64,000 nucleotides of DNA from Pseudomonas sp. StFLB209 (GCF_000829415.1 NZ_AP014637.1:6268374-6332373), one strand, 5' to 3'. Shown: positions 35,402-46,354, counted from the first letter of the stretch. Numbers and translations: made by a program. The notes: generated from the letters alone by a model not told the origin.

Positions 35402-36725
35402 ACCGCTGCTGGCGCTGAGCCTGCTCTGGCTGGCCATCGGCACTCAAGCCAGCGCTGGCAGCGGCGACCCCTGGGCTGATCTGCCGGCCCAGGTCGACAC
35501 GTTGCTGCCCGGCGTGATCGAACTGCGCCATGCCATTCACCGCCACCCCGAGCTGGGCAATCGCGAGTTCAAGACTGCCGAACGCATCGCCCGGCGCCTG
35601 CGCGAGCTGGGCTTCGAGGTGCAGACCGGGGTTGCCCATACCGGTGTGGTCGGCGTGCTCAAAGGCGGCCAGCCCGGACCGGTGGTGGCCATCCGCGCCG
35701 AGCTCGATGCCCTGCCGCTCACCGAACAGACCGGTTTGGCCTATGCCTCGACGCTGCGCGCCAAGGACGAAGGCAATGACCTGCGCAGCCGTGGCAAGGA
35801 CGTCGGGGTGATGCATGCCTGCGGTCACGACGCGCATATGGCCATGGCGATCGGCGTGGCCGAAGTGCTGGCCGCACACCGCGACGCGCTGCCCGGCACC
35901 CTGAAGCTGATTTTCCAGCCCGCCGAAGAGGGCCCGCCACTTGGCGAGCAAGGCGGCGCCGCGCTGATGATCAAACAGGGCGTACTGCAGGCGCCGGCAC
36001 CGGAGGTGATTTTCGGCATTCACGTCACCGCCGGCACTGCCGGCACCTTTACCCTGAGCAAGGCACGCACCACCGCCTCGGCCGACACCTTCGTGGCCCG
36101 CATCACCGGGCGCCAGACTCACGCGGCCTTTCCCTGGACCGGGATCGACCCGGTGCCGGTGGCGGCGCAGATCATCCTCGCCTGGCAGACCATTCCCAGT
36201 CGGCAGTCGAACCTGAGCGTGCTTCCAGCACCGGTGATTTCGGTGGGCCGCCTGGAGGGCGGCGACCGCCATAACATCATCCCGGCCGAGATACGTCTGG
36301 AAGGCTCGATACGCACGATCAGCGATGAGCAACGCGAAGATGTGCTCAAGCGCATGAGCAATACCGCGCAGAGCATTGCCCAGGCATCCGGCGCTACGGC
36401 AACGGTGGAGTATCTGCCTGGTGGCTACCGGTCAGGCTATAACGACACGGCACTGGCTGAACGCATGTTGCCGGTCCTGCAACAGGTGTCCGGCACGCCG
36501 GTGAAGATCGACAACGGCACCTATGGCGCCGATGACTTTGCCGAGTATGCGCGGCAGATTCCGGGGCTGTTCATGCGCATGGGGGTCACTCCGCCGGCAC
36601 TGCAGGACAAACCGGTGTGGCCGACTCATTCGCCGGGCTTTCAGGTCGACGATCCGAGCCTTGCCACCGGCATTAAGGCGCTGAGCCTGATGACCCTGCG
36701 TTACATGAGGGGCGAAGGACAGTAA
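35367..36725 (+). CDS. Exported M20 family amidohydrolase (hippurate/IAA-conjugate hydrolase-like)
   Basis: A 452-residue metallohydrolase of the M20 family. A signal peptide (LLALSLLWLAIGTQASA) directs it to the periplasm. Metal-binding and catalytic elements are visible: HACGHDAHMA, PAEEGPP with the catalytic Glu, and FGIHVTAG. Related enzymes remove amino acids from acyl or indoleacetyl conjugates. The start overlaps the preceding gene by 35 bases. It is the last gene of the TonB-receptor operon and is followed by a terminator. Confidence 0.9.
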   Translation: MATIPPSRSPIKPLLALSLLWLAIGTQASAGSGDPWADLPAQVDTLLPGVIELRHAIHRHPELGNREFKTAERIARRLRELGFEVQTGVAHTGVVGVLKGGQPGPVVAIRAELDALPLTEQTGLAYASTLRAKDEGNDLRSRGKDVGVMHACGHDAHMAMAIGVAEVLAAHRDALPGTLKLIFQPAEEGPPLGEQGGAALMIKQGVLQAPAPEVIFGIHVTAGTAGTFTLSKARTTASADTFVARITGRQTHAAFPWTGIDPVPVAAQIILAWQTIPSRQSNLSVLPAPVISVGRLEGGDRHNIIPAEIRLEGSIRTISDEQREDVLKRMSNTAQSIAQASGATATVEYLPGGYRSGYNDTALAERMLPVLQQVSGTPVKIDNGTYGADDFAEYARQIPGLFMRMGVTPPALQDKPVWPTHSPGFQVDDPSLATGIKALSLMTLRYMRGEGQ

Positions 36726-36737
36726 AAATCGCAGACA

Positions 36738-36764
36738 ACAAAAAAGCGACCCTAAGGTCGCTTT
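36738..36764 (-). terminator. Terminator of the tRNA operon (may also end the M20 operon)
   Basis: AAAGCGACC/GGTCGCTTT forms a 9-bp stem with a CTAA loop. On the minus strand it is followed by seven or more T residues, which suits termination of the tRNA transcript; on the plus strand it lies 18 bases past the amidohydrolase stop with a weaker T-run. Confidence 0.85.
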
Positions 36765-36805
36765 CATGTTTGTTCCAGAGAGTTCAAGGGCTCTGGAACC
36801 GGATA

Positions 36806-36882
36806 TGGCGCAGCGGACGGGACTCGAACCCGCGACCCCCGGCGTGACAGGCCGGTATTCTAACCGACTGAACTACCGCTGC
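36806..36882 (-). tRNA. tRNA-Asp (anticodon GTC)
   Basis: A 77-nt tRNA reading GCAGCGGTAGTTCAGTCGG at the 5' end, with anticodon loop CTGTCAC (GTC), the GGTTCGAGTCC T-arm and an encoded CCA. The sequence of the second tRNA-Asp at 37002-37078 is identical. It lies 119 bases downstream of that copy. Confidence 0.97.
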
Positions 36883-37001
36883 GTATCGCTTGTAACTCTT
36901 GCTTCAACCTGAAACAAACTTTCGGTAGTTTGAATCACGGCATGATTGAACTGCCAGTTGGCGTTTCAATCGCAGACCCGGCGAACCCGATCTGGATAAA
37001 G

Positions 37002-37078
37002 TGGCGCAGCGGACGGGACTCGAACCCGCGACCCCCGGCGTGACAGGCCGGTATTCTAACCGACTGAACTACCGCTGC
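37002..37078 (-). tRNA. tRNA-Asp (anticodon GTC), second copy
   Basis: Identical in all 77 positions to the other tRNA-Asp. CCA is encoded. It lies between the tRNA-Val (70 bases upstream) and the other tRNA-Asp, and all three are read from the promoter at 37246-37274. Confidence 0.97.
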
Positions 37079-37148
37079 GCATGCAGGACTTTCATCCTGG
37101 TTTTTACAACCTTGAAAGTTCTCGTGAATCAACTTTCAAACTCAACGA

Positions 37149-37224
37149 TGGTGGGTGATGACGGGATCGAACCGCCGACCCTCTGCTTGTAAGGCAGATG
37201 CTCTCCCGGCTGAGCTAATCACCC
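37149..37224 (-). tRNA. tRNA-Val (anticodon TAC)
   Basis: A 76-nt tRNA beginning GGGTGATTAGCTCAGC, with anticodon loop CTTACAA (TAC), T-arm GGTTCGATCCC and encoded CCA. It is the first gene of the tRNA operon, 22 bases downstream of the -10 box. Confidence 0.97.
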
Positions 37225-37245
37225 TTTGCTTCGCTGAGGCCGCGA

Positions 37246-37274
37246 ACTTTACGCACCCCCCTCATGCAAGTCAA
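37246..37274 (-). promoter_or_regulatory. Sigma-70 promoter of the tRNA-Val-Asp-Asp operon
   Basis: On the minus strand TTGACT (37274-37269) and TAAAGT (37251-37246) are separated by 17 bases. A GC-rich discriminator (TCGCGGCC) follows, typical of stringently controlled stable-RNA promoters. Confidence 0.85.
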
Positions 37275-37401
37275 CACCTGGAGTGAAATATTTTTCAAAT
37301 CAGGGAGATACGGTTGAATCCGGGGACCGTCTTGAGCCGGGAAGCCCTTTAAAAAGATCCCGCCGCTGGGTTGGAGGACCCCGGTTCCCATGCCACTCAA
37401 A

Positions 37402-37427
37402 TAAAAAAACCGGCATGGCGCCGGTTC
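37402..37427 (-). terminator. Terminator of the metZ-SDR transcript
   Basis: AACCGGC/GCCGGTT stem with a 5-base loop, followed on the minus strand by seven T residues, 18 bases past the SDR stop. Confidence 0.9.
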
Positions 37428-37444
37428 AGGTATTTGCTTGAGTA

Positions 37445-38230
37445 CTACGCTTGTTCGGCGTAGATCATCTTGCGGCTCATGCCACCATCGATGACGAACT
37501 CCTGGCCGGTCACGAAGCCTGAGTTGCGTGACAACAGCCAGCTCACCATCGCGGCTACGTCTTCCACGGTCCCGACCCTGCCCACCGGGTGCTGAGCGTG
37601 GTCAAGGTCAGACAGCGGTTCGGCGCGGCGTGCCGACGGGTCGCGGGCGTCGATCCAGCCGGGGCTGACCGCGTTGACCCGGATCTGTGGGCCGAGGCTG
37701 ACCGCCAGTGCATGGGTCAAGGCCAGCAGGCCGCCCTTGCTGGCCGCATAGGCTTCGGTGTCGGCTTCAGACTGATGGGCACGGGTGGAGGTCAGGTTGA
37801 CGATCGCGCCACCGTGCGCACGCAGGTACGGCGCACAGTGCTTGGCCAGCAGCATGGGGCCGGTCAGGTTGACCCCCAGCGCGCGGTTCCAGCGCTCCAG
37901 GCTGAGGCTTTCCAGAGTACCGTTATGGGGCTCGGAAATTGCCGCGTTGCACACCAGAGCGTCCAGCCGGCCAAACTGGCGCAGCACCTTGGCCACACCA
38001 CCGACCACGTGTTCTTCGCTGGACACGTCCATGACCACGAACATCGCGTTATCGCCCAGGCTTTCAGCCACCTTGCTGCCACGAATGCGGTCCAGGTCGG
38101 CCAGCACCACCTGCCAGCCCTCGCTGATCAGCCAGGCGGCAATGCCCAGGCCGATGCCGCGTGCAGCGCCGGTCACCAGAGCCACCCGGCCGTTAGTCGG
38201 CCCGGCAGCCTGCATGGCCCACTCGCTCAC
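37445..38230 (-). CDS. Short-chain dehydrogenase/reductase
   Basis: A 261-residue SDR. It shows the cofactor motif TGAARGIG near residue 20, NAAIS, the catalytic Ser in LTSTRA, and a Tyr-x-x-x-Lys pair (YAASK). The GTG at 38230 overlaps the metZ stop as GTGA, and an ATG at 38215 is an alternative start. The substrate is not known. It is the last gene of a run from purF through metZ and is followed by a terminator. Confidence 0.9.
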   Translation of the reverse strand: MSEWAMQAAGPTNGRVALVTGAARGIGLGIAAWLISEGWQVVLADLDRIRGSKVAESLGDNAMFVVMDVSSEEHVVGGVAKVLRQFGRLDALVCNAAISEPHNGTLESLSLERWNRALGVNLTGPMLLAKHCAPYLRAHGGAIVNLTSTRAHQSEADTEAYAASKGGLLALTHALAVSLGPQIRVNAVSPGWIDARDPSARRAEPLSDLDHAQHPVGRVGTVEDVAAMVSWLLSRNSGFVTGQEFVIDGGMSRKMIYAEQA

Positions 38231-39438
38231 AGCGCTGCCAGGCCGCGAGCCAGATCGTTCTGCAGGTCGACAACGTCTTCCAGGCCGACTGCGACACGAA
38301 TCAGGCTGTCGCTGATACCCGCCGAGGCACGCTCCTGCGGGGTCAGACGCCCATGCGAAGTCGTGCCTGGATGAGTAATGGTGGTTTTGGCATCACCCAG
38401 GTTGGCGGTGATCGACACCAGACGCGTGGCATCGATAAAACGCCATGCACCCTCTTTGCCACCCTTGACCTCAAAACTCACCACTGCGCCGTAGCCTTTC
38501 TGCTGGCGCTGGGCCAGTTCGTGCTGCGGATGGCTCTTGAGGCCGGCATAGTGAACCTTCTCGATACCGTCCTGCTGTTCCAGCCACTCGGCCAGCGCCT
38601 GGGCGTTGGCACAGTGGGCGCGCATGCGCAGGTTCAAGGTTTCGAGGCCCTTGAGAAAGATCCAGGCGTTGAACGGGCTGAGGGTCGGGCCGGCGGTGCG
38701 CAGGAAGCCCACCACTTCTTTCATCTGCTCGCTGCGTCCGGCAACCACACCGCCCATGCAACGACCCTGGCCGTCGATGAACTTGGTGGCCGAGTGCACC
38801 ACCACATCGGCACCCAGCTTCAGCGGTTGCTGCAAGGCCGGTGTACAGAAGCAGTTATCGACCACCAGCAAGGCACCCTTGGCATGGGCGATTTCTGCCA
38901 GCGCGGCGATATCGACCAGTTCAGCCAGCGGGTTGGATGGCGACTCGACAAACAGCAGCCTGGTGTTCGGCTTGATCGCCGCATCCCAGCCAGCCAGTTC
39001 AGCCAGCGGCACGTAGTCGACCTCGACACCGAAACGCTTGAAGTACTTCTCGAACAGGCTGATGGTCGAGCCGAAGACGCTGCGCGACACCAGCACGTGA
39101 TCGCCGGCGCTGCACAGGCTCATCACCACCGACAGGATTGCCGCCATGCCGGTGGCGGTGGCCACTGCCTGTTCGGCGCCTTCAAGAGCAGCAATACGCT
39201 CTTCGAAGGCACGCACAGTCGGATTGGTGTAGCGCGAATAGACGTTGCCCGGCACCTCACCCGCGAACCGGGCGGCGGCATCAGCCGCCGTACGGAACAC
39301 GTAACTGGAGGTGAAGAACATCGGGTCGCCATGCTCGCTCTCAGGGGTGCGGTGTTGACCCGCACGCACGGCCAGGGTGTCGAACCCTACGCCTTCAAGA
39401 TCGCTGTCCAGCCGGCCTGCATCCCATTGCTCTGCCAT
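38227..39438 (-). CDS. metZ: O-succinylhomoserine sulfhydrylase
   Basis: A 403-residue PLP enzyme of the Cys/Met metabolism family that makes homocysteine from O-succinylhomoserine and sulfide, bypassing cystathionine. The PLP lysine is in [11 protein letters not shown]. The ATG at 39438 is preceded by AAGGA and gives the family length; a longer frame to 39456 does not. It lies 18 bases after purF, as in other Pseudomonas. Confidence 0.95.
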   Translation of the reverse strand: MAEQWDAGRLDSDLEGVGFDTLAVRAGQHRTPESEHGDPMFFTSSYVFRTAADAAARFAGEVPGNVYSRYTNPTVRAFEERIAALEGAEQAVATATGMAAILSVVMSLCSAGDHVLVSRSVFGSTISLFEKYFKRFGVEVDYVPLAELAGWDAAIKPNTRLLFVESPSNPLAELVDIAALAEIAHAKGALLVVDNCFCTPALQQPLKLGADVVVHSATKFIDGQGRCMGGVVAGRSEQMKEVVGFLRTAGPTLSPFNAWIFLKGLETLNLRMRAHCANAQALAEWLEQQDGIEKVHYAGLKSHPQHELAQRQQKGYGAVVSFEVKGGKEGAWRFIDATRLVSITANLGDAKTTITHPGTTSHGRLTPQERASAGISDSLIRVAVGLEDVVDLQNDLARGLAAL

Positions 39439-39456
39439 GCCCGTTTTCCTTGTCAA

Positions 39457-40965
39457 TCAGTTGTTGTACAGATCGATGATCGCGCTGACGGCCTGGCTCT
39501 TGACCTTGGCCGCGTCATTGCGGGCGTCTTCGATCCGGTTCAGGTAGTGCTCATCGATATCACCGGTGACGTACTGGCCGTCGAACACCGAGCAGTCGAA
39601 GTTATCGATCTTGATCTTCTTGCTGCCACTGACCGCTTCAATCAGGTCACTGAGGTCCTGATAGACCAGCCAGTCGGCGCCGATCAGATCAGCCACTTCC
39701 TGGGTGGTACGGTTATGGGCGATCAGTTCGTGAGCACTCGGCATGTCGATGCCGTAGACGTTCGGGTAACGCACGGCCGGTGCGGCCGAGCAGAAATACA
39801 CATTCTTGGCGCCGGCTTCACGCGCCATCTGGATGATCTGCTTGCAGGTGGTCCCGCGCACGATGGAGTCATCGACCAGCATCACGTTCTTGCCGCGAAA
39901 TTCCAGCTCGATGGCGTTGAGCTTCTGACGCACCGACTTCTTGCGCGCCGCCTGGCCCGGCATGATGAAGGTCCGGCCAATGTAGCGGTTCTTGACGAAG
40001 CCTTCGCGGAACTTGACGCCCAGGTGGTTGGCCAGCTCCAGCGCCGCGGTGCGGCTGGTGTCCGGAATCGGGATGACCACGTCGATGTCGTGGTCGGGAC
40101 GCTCGCGACGGATTTTTTCCGCCAGGCGCTCGCCCATGCGCAGCCGCGCCTTGTACACCGAGATACCGTCAATGATCGAGTCAGGACGCGCCAGGTAGAC
40201 GTGCTCGAAGATGCACGGCGCGTAACGCGGGTTCGGCGCGCACTGGCGAGTGAACAGCTTGCCGTCGTCGGTGATGTACACCGCTTCGCCCGGTGCCAGG
40301 TCACGGATCAGGGTGAAGCCCAGCACGTCGAGGGCGACGCTTTCGGAGGCGATCATGTACTCGACGCCTTCGTCGGTGTGACGCTGGCCGAACACGATCG
40401 GGCGGATGGCGTCCGGGTCACGGAAGCCGACGATGCCGTAGCCGGTGACCATCGCCACCACGGCATACCCACCGCGGCAACGTTTGTGCACGTCAGCCAC
40501 GGCGGCGAAGATGTCCTCTTCGGTCGGCTGCAATTTGCCGCGTACCGCCAGTTCATGGGCGAACACGTTGAGCAGCACTTCCGAATCGGAATTGGTGTTC
40601 ACATGACGCAGATCGGACTCGTAGATTTCCTTGGCCAACTGCTCGACGTTGGTCAGGTTGCCGTTATGCGCCAGGGTGATGCCATACGGCGAGTTGACAT
40701 AAAACGGCTGGGCTTCGGCCGACGTCGAACTGCCGGCTGTTGGATAGCGCACATGGCCGATGCCCATGTGCCCAACCAGACGCTGCATATGACGCTGCTG
40801 GAACACATCGCGCACCAGACCGTTGTCTTTGCGCAGGAACAACCGGCCATCATGGCTGGTCACGATACCGGCAGCATCCTGGCCGCGGTGCTGGAGGACG
40901 GTGAGCGCGTCATACAGCGCCTGATTGACATTCGACTTACCGACGATTCCGACGATGCCACACAT
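39457..40965 (-). CDS. purF: Amidophosphoribosyltransferase
   Basis: A 502-residue enzyme for the first step of purine synthesis (PRPP plus glutamine to phosphoribosylamine). It starts MCGIVGIVG at 40965, so that Cys2 becomes the N-terminal nucleophile of the glutaminase domain after Met removal; the extra codons to 40974 are not used. The phosphoribosyltransferase domain has [13 protein letters not shown]. It is 12 bases downstream of cvpA. Confidence 0.97.
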   Translation of the reverse strand: MCGIVGIVGKSNVNQALYDALTVLQHRGQDAAGIVTSHDGRLFLRKDNGLVRDVFQQRHMQRLVGHMGIGHVRYPTAGSSTSAEAQPFYVNSPYGITLAHNGNLTNVEQLAKEIYESDLRHVNTNSDSEVLLNVFAHELAVRGKLQPTEEDIFAAVADVHKRCRGGYAVVAMVTGYGIVGFRDPDAIRPIVFGQRHTDEGVEYMIASESVALDVLGFTLIRDLAPGEAVYITDDGKLFTRQCAPNPRYAPCIFEHVYLARPDSIIDGISVYKARLRMGERLAEKIRRERPDHDIDVVIPIPDTSRTAALELANHLGVKFREGFVKNRYIGRTFIMPGQAARKKSVRQKLNAIELEFRGKNVMLVDDSIVRGTTCKQIIQMAREAGAKNVYFCSAAPAVRYPNVYGIDMPSAHELIAHNRTTQEVADLIGADWLVYQDLSDLIEAVSGSKKIKIDNFDCSVFDGQYVTGDIDEHYLNRIEDARNDAAKVKSQAVSAIIDLYNN

Positions 40966-40977
40966 GCGACACAACCC

Positions 40978-41565
40978 CTACTTAGTGGAACTGGATTTAC
41001 CGAGCACATCCTGGGCCATTTCCGGCGACAGGATCTGCTCCTTGAACGGCAATTCGGCAGGAATGCCGATGCCGCTGGTTGACCACTGACCGGACATCCC
41101 GACAATCAGGTTTTTCGACCAGTCAGCGACCATGAGAAACTGCGGCACCAGGCGTGATTCCTGCCACCACTGATCCTGTTGCACCGGGCCCAGGCTCAGC
41201 AGCCCGACCGCGACAACGATCAGCAGGGCGCCACGCGCGGCACCAAATACCATACCGAGGAACCGATCGGTCCCGGACAACCCGGTGACGCGAATAAGCT
41301 CGCCGATGAGAAAATTGACCATCGCCCCGACAATCAGGGTGGCGACGAACAGAATGATGCAACTGGCGATCACCCGCATCGAAGGCGTGGCGATGTAGTC
41401 GGCCAGATAATGGGACAGCCCGGCACCGAACATCCAGGCGACTGCGCCTGCGATGATCCAGATCAGCAGCGACAAAGCTTCCTTGACGAAGCCGCGCTTG
41501 ATGCTGATCAAAGCGGAGATGGCGATGATCACGAGAATCGCCCAGTCAACCGGAGTAAGTGCCAC
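40978..41565 (-). CDS. cvpA: CvpA family inner-membrane protein
   Basis: A 195-residue membrane protein with four predicted helices, matching CvpA (colicin V production). The conserved WAILVIIAISALISIKRGF N-terminus and GTDRFLGMVFGAARG segment are present. It is usually co-transcribed with purF, as here. CvpA is connected with envelope stress and biofilm formation, but its molecular activity is unsettled. Confidence 0.93.
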   Translation of the reverse strand: MALTPVDWAILVIIAISALISIKRGFVKEALSLLIWIIAGAVAWMFGAGLSHYLADYIATPSMRVIASCIILFVATLIVGAMVNFLIGELIRVTGLSGTDRFLGMVFGAARGALLIVVAVGLLSLGPVQQDQWWQESRLVPQFLMVADWSKNLIVGMSGQWSTSGIGIPAELPFKEQILSPEMAQDVLGKSSSTK

Positions 41566-41667
41566 GTTGCAGCCTGCAGACGGATAAGGCGGCGCATTTT
41601 AACAGAGCGGCCGCCGGTCGGTAAGCGGCGATTATCGGTGAGCTGAATTTTCTCGAAACAGCTGTGT

Positions 41668-42348
41668 TCAGCCGCGTTCCGGCTGGAAACGCACCACGAT
41701 ACCCTTGAGTTTCTGCTGTTTGTCGAGCTGGTCGCGCAGACGATCGGCTTCGCCACGCTCGATCAGCGGCCCGACGAACACCCGATTGACGCCATCGGAG
41801 GTGCGAATGTAAGCGTTGTAGCCTTGGGCACGCAGGGTCTTTTGCAGGTTATCGGCATTGGCCCGATTGGACATGCTGGCCAATTGAACCGACCAGCTGA
41901 CCGACAGGCCGTTGGCGTCCACACCGCTGGGCGCAGCCGCCTTGGCCTGGGTCGGCGCAGGCGGCTGAACAGGCGTTGACGGCTGGGCAGGCGCTGGCGC
42001 GGGCTTGACGGCCGGCTTGGGTGCGCTGGCCACAGGTGCGGAGGCCACAGGTGCAGCGGCAGGCGCCGCTGGAGCCGCCTGCTGGGCCGGCGCCGGGGCA
42101 ATCGGCCGCGATGGCGGCGCCGTGCTCGGCGCTGGGGTTTCGACCTGAGTGATCTGCTGGGGCTCAGGCACTGCGACCGGCTCGATTTGCACCGGCTGCA
42201 TCACCGGGGCTTCGGGCGCAGCAGGCGCATCGACCCGCACGCTGCGGGTTTCGTCTTCACGGGTGAACAGCATCGGCAGAAAGATGACCGCAATGGCGAT
42301 CAGCACCAACGCCCCCACCATCCGCTGTTTGTAAGCCTTGTCCAGCAT
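41668..42348 (-). CDS. dedD: SPOR domain protein (DedD-like)
   Basis: A 226-residue bitopic protein: a short N-terminus, one membrane helix (about residues 9-27), a Pro/Ala-rich linker of about 100 residues, and a C-terminal SPOR domain (SWSVQLASMSNRANADNLQKTL region) that binds denuded septal peptidoglycan. It is placed between folC and cvpA as in many gammaproteobacteria, where DedD helps cell division. The ATG at 42348 (MLDKAYKQR) is preferred to the GTG at 42357. Confidence 0.9.
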   Translation of the reverse strand: MLDKAYKQRMVGALVLIAIAVIFLPMLFTREDETRSVRVDAPAAPEAPVMQPVQIEPVAVPEPQQITQVETPAPSTAPPSRPIAPAPAQQAAPAAPAAAPVASAPVASAPKPAVKPAPAPAQPSTPVQPPAPTQAKAAAPSGVDANGLSVSWSVQLASMSNRANADNLQKTLRAQGYNAYIRTSDGVNRVFVGPLIERGEADRLRDQLDKQQKLKGIVVRFQPERG

Positions 42349-42366
42349 CGCAGCCACCTTCAGTCC

Positions 42367-43647
42367 TCAATCAGCGTGATCGGCCAGCCATTCAAGCGCT
42401 TCGGCCACGCAGTAAAAAGATCCGAACAACAGGATCTCGTCATCCGCCGTCGCCTGCTCACACTGTGCCAACAGTGCCTGGGCCACGTTCTGATAGGACG
42501 TCACGCTCGCACCAAGGTTCTGCAAGCAGGCCTGCAATTGCTCAACCGGCGTGCTACGCGGGGTTGGCAACGGCGTCACAGCCCAATGCGCGACCCCCGC
42601 CACCAGCTCGGCAACCACGCCTTCGAGATCCTTGTCGCCCAACAGACCGAACACCGCCAGGCGCTTGCCTGGCACCGGACGCTGGACAAGCCGTTGCGCC
42701 AGAAAACGCGCAGCGTGAGGGTTGTGCCCGACATCCAGCAATAGATTGAGGGTTTTGCCTTTCCAGCGCAGCACCCGTCGGTCAAGCCGACCGACAATCC
42801 GGGTACCGCTCAGCGCCTCGGCCAACACCCTGGGCTGCCATGGCAGATCGAGCAAGGCATAGGCTTGCAATGCAAGCGCGGCATTCTCCATCGGCAGATC
42901 GAGTAGCGGCAGATCAGTCAGCACCAGCGGCTGCCCTGCCCCATTCACTCCTTGCCAGGACCAGGCATTGACGTCGATAGCGACGCTGAAATCCCGACCG
43001 CGTAACAAAAATGGGCAGTTGAGCGCTGCTGCCTGCTCCAGCAAGGGTGCAGGCGGATCAAGATCGCCACACAGGGCCGGTTTGCCAGCACGCAAGATGC
43101 CGGCCTTCTCGAACGCTACTGACTCACGGGTATTGCCCAGCCAGTCGGCATGGTCCAGACCGATACTGGTGACCAGCGCCAGATCAGCGTCGACCAGATT
43201 GACCGCATCCAGACGCCCGCCCAGCCCGACTTCCAGCACCACAGCGTCAAGCCCGGCCTGTTCGAACAGCCAGAATGCCGCCAGCGTGCCCATTTCAAAG
43301 TAGGTCAGGGTGATATCACCACGCGCCGCCTCGACAGCGACAAAGGCCTCGCACAATTGAGCATCGCTGACCTGCACGCCTTGCACTTGCACCCGCTCGT
43401 TATAGTGCAGCAGGTGCGGCGAACTGTAGACACCCACTTTCAGACCCTGAGCCTGCAACAGTGCCGCCAGAAACGCACAGGTCGAACCCTTGCCGTTGGT
43501 GCCGGTCACCGTGATCACTCTGGGCGCCGGACGACTCAGGCCCAACTGACCGGCGACTTGCCGGGCACGGTCCAGCCCCATGTCGATGGCCGACGGGTGC
43601 AGTTGCTCCAGATAGGCCAGCCATTGACCCAGGGTCCGCTGTGTCAT
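42367..43647 (-). CDS. folC: Dihydrofolate synthase / folylpolyglutamate synthase
   Basis: A 426-residue Mur-ligase-family enzyme that adds glutamate to dihydropteroate and folates. The P-loop is [10 protein letters not shown] near residue 47; the second signature ([21 protein letters not shown]) is present. Its start overlaps the accD stop as ATGA, indicating translational coupling between fatty-acid and folate synthesis genes, as commonly seen. Confidence 0.95.
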   Translation of the reverse strand: MTQRTLGQWLAYLEQLHPSAIDMGLDRARQVAGQLGLSRPAPRVITVTGTNGKGSTCAFLAALLQAQGLKVGVYSSPHLLHYNERVQVQGVQVSDAQLCEAFVAVEAARGDITLTYFEMGTLAAFWLFEQAGLDAVVLEVGLGGRLDAVNLVDADLALVTSIGLDHADWLGNTRESVAFEKAGILRAGKPALCGDLDPPAPLLEQAAALNCPFLLRGRDFSVAIDVNAWSWQGVNGAGQPLVLTDLPLLDLPMENAALALQAYALLDLPWQPRVLAEALSGTRIVGRLDRRVLRWKGKTLNLLLDVGHNPHAARFLAQRLVQRPVPGKRLAVFGLLGDKDLEGVVAELVAGVAHWAVTPLPTPRSTPVEQLQACLQNLGASVTSYQNVAQALLAQCEQATADDEILLFGSFYCVAEALEWLADHAD

Positions 43648-44570
43648 GCGGTTGCCGGAGTCGGAGCCGGAGTAATCTCGACCACTTCCAGAACCGGCTT
43701 GTCAGCCTTTGGCGATGGCAGGTTCATCATCTGCGCCAGCAAGCGACCCAGACGCTCGCGCAGTTCAATGCGCGGAATGATCATGTCGATGGCGCCGTGC
43801 TCGATGAGGAACTCGCTGCGCTGGAAGCCTTCAGGCAGCTTTTCACGTACGGTCTGCTCAATCACTCGCGGGCCTGCAAAGCCAACCAGCGCCTTGGGCT
43901 CAGCGACGATCACATCACCCAGCATGGCCAGGCTGGCGGAAACGCCGCCGTAGACCGGGTCGGTCAGCACCGAAATGAACGGAATGCCTTCTTCACGCAG
44001 CCGCGCCAGCACCGCCGAGGTCTTGGCCATCTGCATCAGCGAGATCAGCGCTTCCTGCATCCGCGCACCGCCGGAGGCCGAAAAGCAGACCATCGGGCAA
44101 CGGTGCTCAAGGGCATAATTGGCCGCACGCACAAAGCGCTCGCCAACGATCGCACCCATCGAGCCGCCCATGAAGGAGAACTCGAACGCCGAGACCACGA
44201 TCGGCATGCCCAGCAAGGTCCCGCTCATGGAAATCAGCGCGTCTTTTTCACCGGTCTGCTTTTGTGCAGCGGTCAGACGATCCTTGTACTTCTTGCCATC
44301 GCGGAACTTGAGACGGTCTACCGGCTCCAGGTCAGCACCCAGCTCATTGCGACCTTCGGCGTCCAGGAAGATGTTCAGCCGGTTACGCGCACCGATACGC
44401 ATGTGATGGTCGCACTTGGGGCAGACGTCCAGGGTCTTTTCCAGTTCAGGGCGATACAGCACGGCTTCACAGGATGGGCACTTGTGCCACAGCCCCTCAG
44501 GGACCGAGCTTTTCTTGACCTCTGAACGCATGATCGAAGGGATCAGTTTGTCTACCAGCCAGTTGCTCAT
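43644..44570 (-). CDS. accD: Acetyl-CoA carboxylase carboxyltransferase subunit beta
   Basis: A 308-residue subunit that, with AccA, transfers CO2 from biotin to acetyl-CoA. The N-terminal four-cysteine zinc ribbon is visible (CPSCEAVLY and, 20 residues later, CPKCDHH), as is the carboxyltransferase core ([10 protein letters not shown]). The ATG at 44570 (MSNWLVDKL) is chosen over the longer frame, which adds 31 atypical residues. Confidence 0.96.
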   Translation of the reverse strand: MSNWLVDKLIPSIMRSEVKKSSVPEGLWHKCPSCEAVLYRPELEKTLDVCPKCDHHMRIGARNRLNIFLDAEGRNELGADLEPVDRLKFRDGKKYKDRLTAAQKQTGEKDALISMSGTLLGMPIVVSAFEFSFMGGSMGAIVGERFVRAANYALEHRCPMVCFSASGGARMQEALISLMQMAKTSAVLARLREEGIPFISVLTDPVYGGVSASLAMLGDVIVAEPKALVGFAGPRVIEQTVREKLPEGFQRSEFLIEHGAIDMIIPRIELRERLGRLLAQMMNLPSPKADKPVLEVVEITPAPTPATA

Positions 44571-44819
44571 GCTTTCTTTCTCCAGTGCCGATTCGGCTCC
44601 AGCACCCGGCGTTGTAACGCCCGGCACCCGCCCTTGGCTAAATGTGTAAAAAGTGACGAGCAAGGACAGCCTGCGGTCGGCACCTGGCCAGACCTGCCCC
44701 TCTCAGCCGTAATACTTGAAACCGCACCCGACGCAAAAGCGTCCGGTTAATCAATTCAGCCCGCACATGTTCATTACCGGGACAGGCTAATGGACGGCGG
44801 CAGCTGCCACGCCGTCACA

Positions 44820-45440
44820 TCAGGCTTCACGCACCGCACGCATGAAAGCCCGCACCTTGTCGTGATCCTTTATGCCTTTACTGCGCTCTACCCCGCCACT
44901 GACATCCACCGCATAGGGCCTGACCTGAGCAATGGCCTGCGCCACGTTACCCGCGTCAAGACCGCCAGCCAGGATGATCGGCTTGGACAGATCACCGGGA
45001 ATCAATGACCAGTCGAAGCGCTCCCCCGTGCCACCGGGCACACCCGGCACATAAGCATCAAGCAGGATGCCGCTGGCTTTGCCATAAGCCCGGCAGGCGG
45101 CGGCGATATCGTCACCCGGCTTGACCCGCAATGCCTTGATGAAAGGCCGGTGATAGCCGTCGCATGCCTCGGGTGATTCATCACCATGGAATTGCAACAG
45201 ATCCAGCGGCAATGCATCGAGGGTTTCGTTCAATTCACAGGAACTGGCGTTGACGAACAGGCCAACCGTGGTCACGAAGGGCGGCAGGCCGGCAATGATC
45301 GCCCTGGCCTGTTGCACGCTGACCGCACGCGGGCTGGGCGCGTAGAACACGAAGCCCAGCGCGTCGGCACCCGCCTCAACGGCCGCCAATGCATCCTCCA
45401 GACGGGTAATCCCGCAGATCTTGCTGCGAACGGCTGACAT
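44820..45440 (-). CDS. trpF: Phosphoribosylanthranilate isomerase
   Basis: A 206-residue TIM-barrel enzyme of tryptophan synthesis. The catalytic Cys is in KICGITR near the N-terminus, and the phosphate-binding end has [10 protein letters not shown] and VDVSGGVE. It lies between truA and accD. No trpB or trpA gene is near, which is the usual Pseudomonas arrangement. Confidence 0.96.
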   Translation of the reverse strand: MSAVRSKICGITRLEDALAAVEAGADALGFVFYAPSPRAVSVQQARAIIAGLPPFVTTVGLFVNASSCELNETLDALPLDLLQFHGDESPEACDGYHRPFIKALRVKPGDDIAAACRAYGKASGILLDAYVPGVPGGTGERFDWSLIPGDLSKPIILAGGLDAGNVAQAIAQVRPYAVDVSGGVERSKGIKDHDKVRAFMRAVREA

Positions 45441-45499
45441 ATGACGAAACCTCAGTCCTTGCGCAAAGTCTCGGATGGTAACAAATGCAGGTTCAGCCG

Positions 45500-46354
45500 T
45501 CAGCCTTCAAGGCCAGCGAAACCGGTCAGAAAATGCGGACCGATGTAACGCTGCGGCAGACCGAATTCATCGGCATACTCGACCTCAACCAGATACAGGC
45601 CAAAGGGGTGCGCAGTCACGCCGCCGTTACGCCGCACCCGACTCTGCAGCACTTCATTGATCCACTCCACCGGGCGCTCGCCAGCACCGATGGTCATCAG
45701 CACACCGGCAATGTTTCTCACCATGTGATGCAGGAACGCACTGGCCCGTACATCAATGACAATCATCTTGCCGTGACGACTGACGCGCAGGTGATGCATC
45801 TGCTTGATCGGCGATTTGGCCTGGCACTGGCCGGCGCGAAACGCGCTGAAATCGTGGGTACCGACCAGATACTGGGCGGCCTCGGCCATGCGCTCGACAT
45901 CCAGCGGACGATAGTTCCAGGTTACTTCCTCACCCATATGCGCCGGGCGAATCTGATCGTTGTAGATCACATAGCGGTAGCGCCTGGCCTTGGCCTTGAA
46001 GCGCGCATGAAAGTGCGCTGGCATGACCTTTGCCCAGGTCACGCTGATGTCATGTGGCAGGCTGGCATTGGCGCCCATGATCCAGGCTTTTTCCGAGCGC
46101 TCTGTTTGCGTATCGAAATGCACCACCTGACCGCAGGCATGCACACCGGCATCGGTGCGCCCGGCACACAGCAAGGTGACCGGGGAGGCAGCGACCTTGC
46201 CCAGAGCATTTTCCAGTGTTTCTTGTACGGTGGGCACGCCACTGGCCTGACGCTGCCAGCCGTTGTAGCGCGAGCCTTTGTATTCGACGCCTAGCGCGAC
46301 GCGATGAAAGCCCTCGGCAGCCATCTCGGCGGCCGGGTTGTCTATGTTCGCCAA
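45500..46354 (-). CDS. truA: tRNA pseudouridine(38-40) synthase
   Basis: A 284-residue synthase that modifies positions 38-40 of the tRNA anticodon arm. The catalytic Asp is in [10 protein letters not shown]. The ATG at 46354 gives a short N-terminal extension ([15 protein letters not shown]) before the conserved core. It is 59 bases upstream of trpF and 117 bases after fimV. Confidence 0.95.
   Translation of the reverse strand: MANIDNPAAEMAAEGFHRVALGVEYKGSRYNGWQRQASGVPTVQETLENALGKVAASPVTLLCAGRTDAGVHACGQVVHFDTQTERSEKAWIMGANASLPHDISVTWAKVMPAHFHARFKAKARRYRYVIYNDQIRPAHMGEEVTWNYRPLDVERMAEAAQYLVGTHDFSAFRAGQCQAKSPIKQMHHLRVSRHGKMIVIDVRASAFLHHMVRNIAGVLMTIGAGERPVEWINEVLQSRVRRNGGVTAHPFGLYLVEVEYADEFGLPQRYIGPHFLTGFAGLEG

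Noticed and set aside
36806..37224. tRNA cluster as an integration (att) site for a genomic island
   Set aside because: No integrase, no phage gene and no displaced tRNA 3'-end repeat were found on either side; the two tRNA-Asp genes are simply whole duplicates.
38353..41082. 909-codon plus-strand frame
   Set aside because: It spans metZ and purF in antisense; both have complete catalytic motifs on the minus strand.
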